Assembly (NCBI RefSeq): GCF_008831285.2
Contig: NC_045148.1
Span: 16,596,802 to 16,656,801, forward strand
Reading direction: 5' to 3'
DNA length: 60,000 nucleotides
Source: Nymphaea colorata
Lineage: Eukaryota; Streptophyta; Magnoliopsida; Nymphaeales; Nymphaeaceae
Shown: piece by piece, positions 32,951 to 44,360 of the stretch
How positions within the stretch are numbered: position 1 is the first letter of the stretch
Layout: the number at the start of each line of letters is the position of its first letter
Program-made: the position numbers and the translations under genes
The notes under the pieces: generated by a model
The model's database searches: none
Told to the model about the DNA's origin: nothing
The model's input: only the letters and a program-made list of their open reading frames with translations

Positions 32951-33588
32951 CATGGAAGTTGATCCATACTGGACACTCATCTCCAAGTTTCTTTATATAA
33001 GGGCATCTATGTCATTTTGTACAAATGCGGGTTTGCCTTAATCCTTATGTTTTGAGGATGGCCGCCGCTGGTGAGTGTCTGTTCTGTGTGTTCATAGAAG
33101 AGAGAGAAATACAAGTGATTTGTGCGACCGTGGACGTAAAAGATTATTGTTCCGAACCACGTAAATCATTGTCTTCTTCCTTGTTGCTTCTAACCCCCTC
33201 TTGAGAGTACGAGAGGAGAGTTTATCGTGTGTTGTTCCTAACAGAGTTATCATCCAGAGGCTTGTCTGTGTTTGCAGTCCAGACCACCCGAGCGGTTGAT
33301 GGTTCATCAGCATAAATGGAGATGGAGAAGTTGTAAGAGGTTCCATTCCACCTGAAGCGACATGCAAAAACAGGGTTGGTTGATTCACTTTTGAGGATTT
33401 TTCTGTCGCCTCTAACATCCCGTTTGAAGCTTCCGTTGAAGGCCAAGAAGGCAGGCGGCCATTGGGCAGCAGCAAGCAGAAACTGGCAGTAGCAGTTGCA
33501 GTAGCATGCCAAGAGGAAGATGCCCAATTTTGACATGAGCATCCTTCTCTCTCTCTCTCATGAGTTTCTTTTACTGGGAGGTGGAGAT

Positions 33589-33603
33589 GTGATATAATAC
33601 TCG
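33589..33603 (-). promoter_or_regulatory. Candidate core promoter remnant of RLK-D
   Basis: The TATA-like GTATTATATCAC box is found about 50-60 bp before the ATG at 33542, as in RLK-C. It is preceded by the conserved block at 33640-33700. Confidence 0.4.
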
Positions 33604-33639
33604 GTCTCAGATTTCTATTTCAGAGGGAAACAATGCTGG

Positions 33640-33700
33640 CGTAAAGTTTGGGGCATATAGAACCTTGGTGAGAGTTGAAATGGCGTCAACTCCAGTTTGC
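33640..33700 (-). promoter_or_regulatory. Conserved RLK promoter block, RLK-D copy
   Basis: It carries GCGTAAAGTTTGGGGCATAT and GAAATGGCGTCAACTCC, closest to the proximal RLK-C copy. It keeps the overlapping TTGAC/TGACG core although its gene is dead. Confidence 0.45.
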
Positions 33701-33848
33701 CACACAGGTTTCTCTCAAATAAATGCACCACACACTCAACCATGCCGAGTTGCTACCATGCTTGTGAATCAATCAAATGAAGTTTCTTTGATAGCAACAG
33801 AAGGCTGAAATATAAAGTGGCCTCCTAATATTTACTTTTCAAAGTCAT

Positions 33849-33911
33849 AATTTTCTCTTTAAAAGAGGCCCAATAAACTAATTTTCTCTTTAAAAGAGGC
33901 CCAATGAACTA
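33849..33911. repeat. Tandem duplication, 31 bp x 2
   Basis: ATTTTCTCTTTAAAAGAGGC followed by CCAAT occurs twice, offset by 31 bp. It contains the inverted pair CTCTTTAAAAGAG. Confidence 0.8.
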
Positions 33912-34227
33912 CCGGAATAGAACAAAGCGAGTCCTTGTCTTGTAAGGCTCACCATTCACCAAGTCCTCTTCATCCAGTTGTTTTTTATATGGATTTTCTC
34001 TATCTCTCTCTCTCTCTCCAAATCCTCTTCATCCAGTTGTTTTGATATTGACTCTCTCTCTCTCTCTTACCAGACACGCGCACACACACAGATAAAGGTT
34101 CTCTACGCTTTGATAGTTGGTTCCTATGACTAGTAGTTTTGGAGAAGAGCGTCCGGGTCAACAAGTCCTCTTCATCCAGTTGCGCAACTGTGATCTCTCC
34201 CTCTCCGATCCAGTCACTCCGAATTTT

Positions 34228-34229
<2 letters not shown>

Positions 34230-34316
<87 letters not shown>
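34230..34316. repeat. Compound microsatellite (TA)n-(CT)n-(TA)n
   Basis: About 38 bp of TA, then about 20 bp of TC/CT, then about 28 bp of TA. The self-complementary flanks could form a cruciform. Another (TA)n lies near 35041-35069. Confidence 0.9.
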
Positions 34317-34319
<3 letters not shown>

Positions 34320-35599
34320 CATGTGTAACAACACTTTCTTTTTCATTTTCTTTTTCTTTTTCTCTTTACAATTTAGGGTCGCCGGTCAACCCTAGATCTA
34401 TTTCCTTTCAGCAAACTGTGAATTTCAAAGCGATAGATTCAAGATCTTCAACATGTCTCAAGTTCATGGGTCTAGTCAAATGGACAGGGGTTTTGACTTG
34501 AGATCCGTAGATCTTATGAAGCAAGAACTATAATTTTATTAAGTAATTTATGTTATCTTTCCGACAAAAGATTTGAAATAGTTGTTGAAATCAAGAGTTT
34601 AGTGGAACGTAAGAACCCAAGATCTTAAATTACTTCTCATTCTGAGTAATCAAACACCCTAATATGTTAGCCTTTTCATGTGTGCTTTGCTTCTTCAGTG
34701 TGCCAACAAACATGGAAAACACATCAATAAAAATGGGTTAAAAGGAGTTGGTTAGGAGGAAGGCAGACATTGGCAAAAAAGAAGAAAATAAATATAAAAA
34801 ATAACGAAAAGGGAAGGGAGAAAGGCCAGCTAAACTGCAGATGTAGTCTGCGTAATACTAAGTGCAAATTGGATATCACTAAGCCTGGGCATCAGGCTGG
34901 GTCGGCCCAGCCCAATAAGGAGTCGAGCTCAGGTTAACCGACACCCGAAACTTGCCGAGCTGGGGTTCGGATTTTAAGTGTCGGGCCCGGCCCAACACTT
35001 AGAATTCTCCAAAACATACTTTCTTGTATATTTTTTTGGAATATATATATATATATATATATATATATTCTAGCTCCTCCGCACCCAACGTAAAAATCTT
35101 CTTACGAAACTCCATGGCCAACAATCCATGAACCAAAAATTCTAGCCGTGCATGATTTGCACGGTGTGTGTCTGTCGTAAGTTCCCCTTCTTTTCATAAA
35201 TCACAGACAAGATTTTAGGGATAAAAAGCTTAACCGTTGATTTGCTCGGATGCTTGTCCGTGGGAAAACGTCGGACCTCAATAATTCCACAATTTACCCG
35301 CAGACAGAAAAATAAGCCGTTAATGGAAACGTAAAAATCTGCACACACACAGAAGAGAGTCACTTGGGAATGAGTGGAAAACACCTATCTTCATCTGTGC
35401 ACGTAAATATACTTATGTTTTGTTTGTGTTATTATTCTCACTTATTTTATTCTTCCCTCAGTTTTAGTTTTTTGAAATGTTTAATAATTTACCGTATTTT
35501 TCTTGTTTTCTCTTTTTTTTCAAGTTCTCCGTATCATATTTGAGAAAAACCTTGTCGCTTAAAACTTCGATAGGTTATTTGTGATTATGGACTTTAGAA
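34317..35599. other. Spacer between RLK-D and the RLK-F relic
   Basis: AT-rich with no gene recognised. It contains the hAT end at 34880 and a (TA)n run near 35041. Confidence 0.5.
34880..35002. mobile_element. Terminal fragment of a hAT element related to 11986-12711
   Basis: TAAGCCTGGGCATCAGGCTG matches the terminal inverted repeat of the hAT element in E1 and is followed by GGCCC-rich sequence. No matching right end or duplication is seen, so it is truncated. Confidence 0.55.
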
Positions 35600-36365
35600 A
35601 AGATTCACCACATGCATTAATATTTAATATATTATCTACTTCTGCACTAAGGTCTACATAAACGAAATATGAATACTTTTCAAAATCGACTAGACTTCCG
35701 GTAGTGACTTCCTCACCAAAAATTTGGGAGTTGAACATCAAAGTGCTTCAAGTACTGAAATTTGGCACCAGGAGGGACTGGGAAACTGCACTGTCCTTTT
35801 TTGCAAACACCAAAGGTTTCTCGTACTCGCACTGGCCCTTTTAAATTAACTGCATCATCACATACAGGGGTGGAGAGAAGGGGGGCCGCCTAGGCCATGG
35901 CTCCACCCCAACTAATGATTTTTTTTTTATATTAAAAAAATAATATTTTTTAATTGTGTAATGTATTTTTTATATTAGAATTCAGTTTAGTCCTATCCAA
36001 ATTCAAAGGTTGGACTGTCGGCCTGCTCCTGAAAAAAATTCTGACTCCGTCCCTGATCACATAACGTTTCTCAACGTGCAAGTGAGTTTTGTGATATAAA
36101 AAAAAAATCATTGGATTTTTTAGTCGGTTAAAATCAAATTTAGTCATTCAAGTTTTGAGCGAAGTATACTATTTGAAATTCTAAATGGACTTAAACGACT
36201 AGTTTTTAAACTATAATAACATAAAATCGTAGGGTTTCCTGTACCTTCCAATTTCATGGCAATTACGGGCTTGCCAGACGCCTGGCTGACCAAGCAAACA
36301 CTACCATCTCCATCAATCAATTGCAAGTTACCGTCTAGAGGGAACAAGATGCCTGCAGCTAACAA
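35600..36365 (-). pseudogene. RLK-F: relic of a lectin receptor kinase
   Basis: Two scraps remain. At about 36236-36350 a B-lectin piece reads LPLDGNLQLIDGDGSV and GKPVIAMKLEGTGNP. At about 35600-35830 a PAN piece reads GSLVDFEKYSYFVYVD with stops and lost bases. A hAT MITE lies between them. Similarity is closest to RLK-E. No start, kinase or long frame survives. Confidence 0.75.
35865..36055. mobile_element. hAT-type MITE (191 bp) in the RLK-F relic
   Basis: Left end CAGGGGTGGAG and reverse complement of the right end CAGGGACGGAG are inverted repeats. The 8-bp duplication ATCACATA flanks it (35857-35864 and 36056-36063). The interior is AT-rich and non-coding. Confidence 0.9.
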
Positions 36366-37131
36366 CCAGTTTGAACCGTTGTCACATAAAATGCATTAGA
36401 AAAAAAAAAACAGAACCTTTTATACATCAACAAATACATCAGCCAAAAAAAAACTATAAACACTGGTCTTTTTCAACAAGATGCCAAAACGAAAAAAAAA
36501 AAAAATTGACGTGCTTTCTTCACGTTTTTTTATGTTTTTTCTGCATTTTTTAGTATTGCATTTATATTTTCACATTTTTTGCATTTTGTTTTAGGATTTT
36601 TTTATTCTTCTTAATTTGTTGAGATTTTCTTAAGAGAACAACAAAAAGTTATATTATACCTCACCTTATAAAACCCATAAGAAAGATTTGTGGCCCAAGA
36701 GGTCCAAGCATATCATAAATGTTGGGCCTCCAACATAAAACCTATATGTGTGAATAGGTTTTCATCTGAAAGTGCAATCAAAACGATACCTCAAAGCATC
36801 GAAAATAGCTTGATGGCTTCGATGGAAGCTTCCACTCTCTCCATCTTTCACACTCATCTCAATAGAATATGAAAAAAACCTTCCCAATTTCAAACCGGTC
36901 CCCCGTTCTTTCCCACTCATCTGAATAGACTATTAAAAAATCCCGCCAAAAACTGTCCGAGGAGAACATTCAAACTGGTCCCCCGTTCCCACTGGCGAGA
37001 CCGACTTCATCAACCAAAACCGGTCCCCCGTTCTCACTAGCTTCTTTTCCACACCTAGGAATCGTTAATGGCAGCTTGGTTGTTTTCGATGTTTCATAAA
37101 TCAGTTAGGGCCAGATGGCATAGAAGAATTT
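36366..37131. other. Spacer before E3
   Basis: AT-rich with no gene recognised. A short phrase (AACCGGTCCCCCGTTC or a one-base variant) recurs three times between about 36890 and 37040. Confidence 0.5.
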
Positions 37132-37526
37132 TGTTAAAGATAAGGTTGTCGATCCAACGTTCTTATCAATCTTGCAAGGTAAATCAAATCTTGAATTTCA
37201 AGCCAAATATAAAAGAAATGCAATTGAGGTTGAAAAGAGGAAAACAACAAATGCTCCAACACATGAAGATGCCAAAATCTATTCCAAAGGGAAAGAAATT
37301 CAAATTTGTAATCAATATCCAATATTTTCGGATTGACAGACCAGCCTGAAATTTCTATTTAGTATTCTTTCCTCTCTCAAGATTTAGTAGTTGTAAGAGA
37401 GTATTCCATTTTTCAGAATTATAAAGAATGAAAGGCTTCGTGGACGTAGACCGAACCACGTAATTTCTTGTGTACTCTCTCTCTCTCTCGCTCTCCCTCT
37501 TTGTCTCTCTCGTTATAACTTTTACA
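37132..37526 (+). repeat. E3 5' LTR
   Basis: 395 bp with TG...CA ends, clearly diverged from the 3' copy by substitutions and indels. Its end has a CT-rich stretch (CTCTCTCTCTCTCGCTCTCC). Confidence 0.92.
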
Positions 37527-37676
37527 TGGTGCCGGAGGATGGGCGAGACGCCGGCATTTTGGAACTGCCGCAAAACGCCAGCGGCTTGTTGGAATAGTCT
37601 ATATCTGAGGATCATTCCTACCAATTTTCAAATTCTTGGAGCATCCGTTGCTGAGATATTATTTCAATAATCTACC

Positions 37677-39230
37677 ATGACAACCATCAATCTTCAATGG
37701 AATGTTATTGCAAGCCTCGTATTTGTTAAGTTGGACGAAAACAACTACCTTCTCTGGACATCGCAACTCCGCAGTGCCATGTATAGCCAGGACTTATTGA
37801 GTTATGTTGACGGCTCTTCTACATCAAATGGAAACGCTCTGACCAGCTTGCGTTAAGCTGGATATTGTCTACTGTTAGTGAGTCTATACTCACTCAAATT
37901 ATTTCTTATGACCTAAGTCACCAGGGTGCGCCCTGTTTGGCCTCGCACTCGTGTCGACGCGGTGCGGGTGCGGGTGCGGGTGCTGGTGCACCTCCGGTGC
38001 GCACCCAAAACAGTCAAACAAGAGTCGAGTGCGGCTGATCGCACCAAACTAAAATTGTCCTTTTCTGACTCGCACCCGACTCACGTTTGACCTGAGTCGG
38101 GTGCGGTCAAATGCGAGTTGGTCTATTTTGGTCCAATTTTTTGGGTTTTTTTTAATTTTTAACAAAATCAACCATCCGCGTCGACCTCTCCCCTTGTCTC
38201 TCGCATGCGTCTTCCTTGCTCCTCATAGATGTGCTTTGCAATATATGTTAGAAAATTTTGTCGACTGTTACTGAATTTTAAACTACTTTTAGTTGTCATT
38301 TGTTATACGGTATAAAATAAATGGCGAACTTGTATGTTCTTTTAGTTTTCCCTATTAATGAAACCGATTTTAGCTACTTAACATCAGCTTGATTTTATTA
38401 GAATGTTTTTTTTCTTGGACTTCAAACTTTCAAAACTACTGGGTAGAGACTAACTGAATTAATTTTGATTTTTGTATTGATTTTTGTATATGAATAAGGT
38501 TGTGTAAATTAATGTGTAGTTGTCTAATTGTGTTATTCAAGTACATGTGCATTTGTCCATTTATGACTGAAAGTGCTATGCAAACTATCTAATTTTAAAT
38601 TTGTTATATTTGAAATTTTTTATTTTGAATTTCGAATTTAAAATTTTTTATTTTGAAATTTGAAGGTAAAACCATAAAAAAGATAATAATAATAATAATA
38701 ATAAATTAATAATAATAATAATAAAATACTATTTCCGCACCACCGCACCTAAATTTTCTAAGATGTGCCGCCCCGGCACCCGCACCCCACACTCAGGTGA
38801 CATAGCCTGGGTGGCCCTGACTAACGCCCATGCATCTCATTCAAGTATTCGTATTCTTCATTTAAAGAGGAATTTGCAAAATGCCAAAAAGAATGACAAA
38901 AGTATGTTAGAATATCTCAACTACATGAGGTTTTTGGTTGATTCTCTTCGAGCTGTGAATGAAATTGTTTCTGATTCATATCTGATTTTGCATACTCTCA
39001 ACGGTCTGTCGAGTGAGTATGAAAGTTTTATTACTAGAGTCACAATGTCGAAAATACTACCCACCTTTTCTGAGTTACATGATCTCTTACTCAAACAAGA
39101 GCGTCGACTTCAATTGCTTGCTCCTCAAATCCCTGCTCAAGTTGAGTCTTTAGCAACAGCCTTTTTCACTCAACGAGGAGGCTATGGTGGTCGAGCAAAC
39201 TATGGCAGTCGTGGGGTTAATAACGGCTGA
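37677..39230 (+). pseudogene. E3 gag, split by an inserted element
   Basis: Gag starts at the ATG at 37677 (ENNYLLWTSQLRSAMYSQDL), shifts frame near 37850 and is interrupted at about 37925-38804. It continues as HSSIRILHLKRNLQ and FSELHDLLLKQERRLQ to a glycine-rich end (RGGYGGRANYGSRG) near 39230. The knuckle region that follows is damaged. Confidence 0.8.
37925..38804. mobile_element. Probable DNA element nested in E3 gag
   Basis: The gag reading jumps from SYDLSHQ to WVALTNAH across about 880 bp of foreign sequence. The left end is rich in GGTGCGGGTGCGGG and the right end in GCACCCGCACCCC, so the ends are inverted. The core is AT-rich with an (AAT)n run near 38685-38725. I could not find a clean duplication, so the class is unresolved. 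Confidence 0.6.
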
Positions 39231-39386
39231 AATGGTCGTGGTGGTCGTAGCCGCGGAAGGAACTCTTACCCTGTTGGACGAAGCACTCCAGGGCAAAAGA
39301 CTTCTGAAAATCAGCATGTTATATGTCAATTTTGTGGGCGTCGAAATCATACTGCACGAACATGTTATGACATACCAAAGGCTTTT

Positions 39387-41737
39387 ATGGCCATGGCCTT
39401 GAATGGTGGCCGCGACAATGCTTGGTACCCTGATAGCGGTGCAACCCATCATGTGACTCATAGTGATGATTCCATGGAAGACAAAGTCGATTTTCAAGGT
39501 GGAGAAGGTGTTCTTGTAGGCAATGGTGCTAAGGCTCCGATTTCTCATATTGGTAACATATTTCTCAATTCAATCTCTCGTTCTTTTCGATTAAAGAATG
39601 TTATGCATGTGTCAACAATCAGTCAAAATCTTATATCTATCTCTCGTTTTACAAAAGACAACAATTGCCCGGTAGAGTTTGATGCTAATGGGTTTGTTGT
39701 TAGAGACTTGCAGACAGGGGGCAGCTCTTCACAAAGGAAAAACTAAGGACGGTCTATACGTATGGACTGATGAAGACAACAAGGAATCCAAACGTACTCT
39801 TATTGCGCAACATTCTAAAAGTCTTCCAGCCAATCTTTGGCACCAATGGCTCAGTCAATCTCACTTGAAGACATTGAATTTGCTTAAGAAAAATAATTAT
39901 GTGCCTTTATATTATAGTAAATTTGATTTCTGCTCTAGTTGTGTTTTGGCTAAGATGCATTGACTGTCATTTTATTTCAGTTTAAGTAATAGCACTCATC
40001 CTCTTCAGTTACTTCATGCGGATCTTTAGGGGCCTGCCCCAACATGTTCTAGAGAAGGCTACAAATATTATCTCTTGATTGTTGATGATTTCTCTCGTAT
40101 TAGTTGGATTTTTCCTCTTGTTAGAAAATCTGACACGTTATCATGCTTCCAAAATTGCAAGATGCTTGTGGAAAAACAATGGGGATCTGAGATAAAAAAA
40201 TTTCATAGCGATTCTGGTGGGGAGTTTCTAAGTAATGATTTCTCAAATTTTCTCACCACAAATAGGATAAAAAGATGGTTTTCTTGCCTCCACATGCCTC
40301 AACAAAATGGCATTGTGGAAAGATAACATCGCCATGTTGTTGAAACAGGGTTAAGTATGATGATCCACGCCTCTCTCCCCCAACGTTTTTGGGTTGATTC
40401 ATTTAGGGCAGTCGTTCACGTCATCAACCAATTGCCTAGTCCAAAACTCGAAAATAAAACTCATCACTCTACGAGCAGTCCTGGCTATCGTTGTGTCTAA
40501 GGGTTGGAGTATTCACCAATTGGATGTCAACAATGCCTTTCTTCATGGGATTCTAAAGGAAGAAGTTTTCATGACTCAACCACCAGCTTTTAAGAATACA
40601 GCAAAACCTCACCAAGTTTGTCATCTCAAGAAAGCACTTTATGGCTTAAAGCAAGCGCCCCGGGCCTGGTTTGAAAGACTCAAATGATATCTTCTCCAAA
40701 ACGGGTTCAATGAGTCATTAGTTAACACTTCACTCTTTGTTAGGAAAACCCAAGATACAATCATCTTTCTACTTATATATGTAGATGATATAATTATTAC
40801 AGGCAATAATCTTCAGGAGATTCAAATGATTATACACAACTTTGGACAAGCGTTCTCCATAAAAGATCTTGGAAAATTACATTTCTTTATGGGCATTGAA
40901 GTGTCACTTCAAAAAGACAAAATTATTCTCTCGTAGGGAAAATATATCAGAGATGTTTTGAGGCGAGCAAACATGGAGAATGCAAAATCTTGTGTCACGC
41001 CTGCTGCTCCAAATGTCCCTCTATTCAAATTCGACAGGGAAAAATTGGAAAAAGAAACTCAATATCGTCAGATTGTAGAAGCACTTCAGTATGTCACTTT
41101 AACATGCCCAGATATTACTTATGCAGTGACTAAAGATTGTCAGTTCATACCAGTCGACTTCAACTCACTGGACTCATGTTAAAAGAATTTTACAATATCT
41201 CAAAGGCACCATACAACATGGCTTTGAGATATCAAAATCTAATTCTTTTACTTTATCTGCCTACTCTGATGCCAATTGGGCTGGGTGCACGGATGATCGA
41301 AGATCCACTAGTGGCTATGTTACAAAAATTGGTCACAACATCATATCTTGAAAATCCACCAAACAACAGACAGTTGCAAACTCTAGCACAGAAGCAGAGT
41401 ACAAGGTCATTGCAGGAGCTCTCTCAGAAGTCATATAGTTAAATAACTTGATGAAAGATCTGGTAATTCAGACTGAACAAAAACCAATTTTGTGGTGCGA
41501 CAACATTGGAGCAATATATTTGGCGACAAATCCAGTTTTTCATGCACGAACAAAACATATAGAAATTGACTATCATTTCGTCAGAGAGAAGGTGGCAGAC
41601 AATACGATTGAGATTAAATATGTTCAATCAGAAAAGCAATTAGCTGATATTTTCGCTAAGCCGTTACTCGGGCCAAGATTTCATTATCTCAAGGAAATGT
41701 TAAACGTCCTTGAAATAGAGGTTGGATCGAAGGGGCA
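39387..41737 (+). pseudogene. E3 pol remnants
   Basis: Protease (WYPDSGATHHVTHSDDSM) is at 39423 onward and pre-integrase at about 39760-39960. Integrase (LLIVDDFSRISWIFPL, HSDSGGEFLSNDF, PQQNGIVER) runs from about 40010 to 40450. RT ([31 protein letters not shown]) is at 40460-41180 and RNase H (ILWCDNIGAIYLATNP, HARTKHIEIDYHFV) at 41230-41700. Stops and frameshifts occur in every domain. The stretch linking integrase to RT is missing near 40450. Confidence 0.85.
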
Positions 41738-42142
41738 TGTTAGAGATAAGGTTGCCAATCCAACGTCCTTACCAATCTTGCAAGGTAAATCAAACCTTGA
41801 ATTTCAAGCCAAATATAAAAGAAATGCAGTTGACGCTGAAAAGAGGAAAACAACAAATGCTCCAACACATGAAGATGCCAAAATCTATTCCAAAAGAAAA
41901 AAAATTCAAATTTGTAATCAAGATCCAAGATTTTTGGATCTTGACATACCAATCTGAAATTTCTATTTAGTATTCTTTCCTCTCTCAAGATTTAGTGGTT
42001 GTAAGAAAGTAATTCATTTTTCAGAATTGTAGAGAAGAAAAGGCTTCGTGGACGTAGGTCGAGTTTGACCGAACCACATAATTTCTTGTCTGCTCTCTCT
42101 CTCTCGCTCTCCCTCTTTGTCTCTCTCATTCTAACTTTTACA
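41738..42142 (+). repeat. E3 3' LTR
   Basis: 405 bp, preceded by the purine stretch GATCGAAGGGGCA and followed by the duplicated AATTT. Confidence 0.92.
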
Positions 42143-42147
42143 AATTT

Positions 42148-43000
42148 AACATGGTAAATTTATCTTGGTAAATTTTTCTGGAAAAACTTAAATGAAATTT
42201 TTCTCTCTTCCGATTTGTGGTCTTATTTGATGACAATGTAGAATTTAACGTGGTAAAATTAACTTTGTTTGATGCACATATAAAAATGAATGAGAGACTT
42301 TTTAGGTGACCATTCAAAGATTTTTTTTTTTTTCTTCTTCCATAGGAGTCCAAAAACAATAAGCAGCAAAATTCAAAATGAAGCAATTGAAGAAACTGTA
42401 CTAAAAAAAATATTAAGCAAAAGATTTGTGGAGATAAAAGACCTTTATCATACAAATATCTGATTTTACATCAACCAGAGAAGGAAGAGGAAAAAATTTC
42501 CTAGCTTTTTAAGCAATCAAGGTGCTTCATAAAGATCGACCGAGGGATGGAGCAACCGGATGCATGAAAAAGTTGTTAATGAAAGTAGATGACTAAAATA
42601 TTTTAACTTCTTTTTTTTTTCAAATAGTTGTTAATGATCATCTAAACCTCTCTCATTCTCTCTCTCACCGCCCAGAGCGAGCTCGAATGGACGAGGGCCA
42701 TGGTGCACGGCGTGATGATGGTGACTTGGTGAGACTCTCTCTCTAGAATGGTCTCTCTGAAACCCTCAACGAAGGTTTCACTTTCAGCATGGGTTTCTGA
42801 AAGAAACTCTCATAAAACCTCAAAAGGGGCTTCCCTCTGAAAAACGAGGGTTTCAGAGGGGCATCACAGAGACCCTCGTTGATGAGGGTCTCTCTGAAAC
42901 CCTTCGAGGGTATCCTACAAGGGTTTCTTTGAAACCCAGAGATGAGATTCAGAGAGACCAAAAGAAGGTGGGATCCTGTCCATTTGTATTAAAAATTCAT
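42148..43000. other. Spacer with foldback-prone GAAACCCT/AGGGTTTC cluster
   Basis: No gene is recognised. Between 42745 and 42960, GAAACCCT-type words and their complements (GGGTTTC) recur many times, for example TCTCTGAAACCCTC against GAGGGTTTCAGAG. RNA or single strands from here could fold into hairpins. Confidence 0.5.
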
Positions 43001-43420
43001 AATCCTCTTTTTAATCTTCATGCAGTTTACTGACTGGCGTGGAAGCATGACGAAGCCCAGGAACTGCTGAAGAAGAAAGAGAGGAGGAGGAAGAGGAAAG
43101 AAGCGCGAGGTTTCCCGCAAGAATTTCCTGCCCGGATCTGATCGGAGAGGGGGTGAAGGATCGGATATGAGATGCGAGGATTTAGTCCTCAATCGGAGGC
43201 CACTAAACACGCCTTTACCTGGGAGGATGAGTTCTCGAAGCCCTAATTTGAAGAACTACGGTGATGGCTGGAGGCATAGCGGCGACGGTGCACGGCGAGC
43301 GATTGAGCGGTAGAATAGAAAGGAGAGAGCGACAGAGGAGAGGAACAAGAGAGGAGAGACGAGCAGCAGCGAGAGAGGAGAGAGGGTAAATTCTCCCCAT
43401 AAAAAGTCCGACGTCATGAG
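43001..43420 (-). other. GC-rich block resembling a promoter and first exon
   Basis: Compared with its AT-rich surroundings this block is GC-rich. Read on the minus strand it has CT-rich leader sequence, a short frame beginning MPPAITVVLQ, and a possible splice donor CCTCCCAG/GTAAAG near 43217. No protein family is recognised. It could be a 5' exon of an unrecognised gene or non-coding RNA, or transposon-captured sequence. Confidence 0.3.
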
Positions 43421-44208
43421 GCGGATTTTTTTGAGGGTTAAATTCTACCCGTTCCTACGAATTTTACCCGAGGAATATTTCGGGCGTACGATGCACTCAT
43501 TGTACGGCGCGTTAAATTTCTTTTCGCACAAGATTTTTTTATCAAACGTTTGTCAACCGATGCACAAAATTTTTTCGTGCATCAAACGGGCCCTTGAGGC
43601 ACGCCCCTAAACAACCATCAACCTTGTTCAAAAAGAAATTGAGAAACGTTAGGCCTTGAAGTGCCCGACTCTCTTCCCTTATTTTTTGTATTGTGGTGAC
43701 CTCTCGTCGCCAATTTTACCAATGAATTTTCCATTTTATCAGCTCTCTTTGTGTAAAAGAATAAACTTGACCCCCCAAAAGTTGTATTTGCCTTTTTAAG
43801 CATGGAGGACTAGATGGTAACTAATTGAAATTTGAAATGTAATCTTCCTTCTCTTTTCTCTTGAATTCTCTTTTTTCAGCAACTTTATTTGATCCTTGGT
43901 TTCCTAATTAGCCTCCGCTGCTTGCACTTGATCATCACTGCATCACTTCATCGCCCTCTTAAATGTGTGACCGAACTTGTGTAATTTACTAAAAAGAAAA
44001 TACAGTTGCTCTTTTAAATCTTCCGCATCAAATCATGCTTCCACCTGTAGTACAGACTATCTTTTCTGCTCCTTTAGTGAGCAGAAGAATATCATCTCCT
44101 TGGATTAAACACCTCCTTACAAATTCTCTTAATGCACAGCAGGCTGAGAGGCTGTACAACAAATGAGTTAAAGTGATATCTATGATTTATTGAGGAGCCC
44201 AAAGAGCG
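43421..44208. other. Spacer
   Basis: No gene is recognised. A phrase near 43920-44010 (CTTAAATGTGTGACCGAACTTGTGTAATTTAC) has a relative near 52625-52665, pointing to a dispersed repeat. Confidence 0.4.
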
Positions 44209-44360
44209 TTGACAGTTGGAGGATCAAACTATGGTCTACTAAAGCTCCTCCGGGTTCCAAATGGTTTTTTTTTTTTCCTTGCTTGTGAATATCGCCTGTT
44301 GACACACATCTTTATCAATTGCAAATTTATAAGAGCAATATGGAGACATGTCGTTCATAC
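44209..44360 (+). pseudogene. Possible LINE (zf-RVT) remnant
   Basis: The translation LLTHIFINCKFIRAIW resembles the HLF-x2-C-x4-A-x2-W end of the zinc-binding region found after plant LINE reverse transcriptases. The segment is short and no other LINE domain lies nearby. Confidence 0.35.

Larger units (their letters stand above)
27565..33243 (+). mobile_element. Solo LTR (about 301 bp) in RLK-D1, interrupted by E2
   Basis: The left piece is 27565-27577 (TGTTGGTGCATGG) and the right piece is 32956-33243, ending CCTAACA. The duplication GAGTT flanks the pair (27560-27564 and 33244-33248), matching the single site in RLK-C (GCTGAGTTATCATCC). A TATA-like TTTATATAAGG lies in the right piece. It belongs to a family different from E1-E4 by sequence. 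Only this reconstruction explains both sets of duplications. Confidence 0.9.
26118..33542 (-). pseudogene. RLK-D1: 5' part of chimeric RLK-D (signal peptide to PAN), split by two LTR insertions
   Basis: It begins at the ATG at 33542 with a signal peptide and lectin start close to RLK-C. It continues at 27564-27130 with the lectin end and S-domain, and at 26654-26118 with the S-domain end and PAN, stopping at SIRIEP. Inside, a solo LTR (TSD GAGTT) carrying nested E2 and another solo LTR (TSD TGTGA) interrupt it. A TGA at 27412-27414 replaces an Arg codon seen in RLK-C (LDAEN-stop-TLWQ). After the PAN fragment the sequence jumps to a lectin scrap and then to a second S-domain/PAN copy (RLK-D2). 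D1 and D2 are therefore two paralogues fused by recombination, with a duplicated PAN domain. Confidence 0.87.
37132..42142 (+). mobile_element. E3: old, decayed Ty1/copia retrotransposon
   Basis: LTRs at 37132-37526 (395 bp, starting TGTTAAAGATAAGG) and 41738-42142 (405 bp, starting TGTTAGAGATAAGG) both end TTTTACA. The duplication AATTT flanks the element (37127-37131 and 42143-42147). The domain order gag, protease, integrase, RT, RNase H is copia. The sequence after the 5' LTR starts TGGTGCCGGAGG, unlike the initiator-Met primer site of E1, E2 and E4. Many stops, frameshifts and a deletion between integrase and RT mark it as old. Confidence 0.93.
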
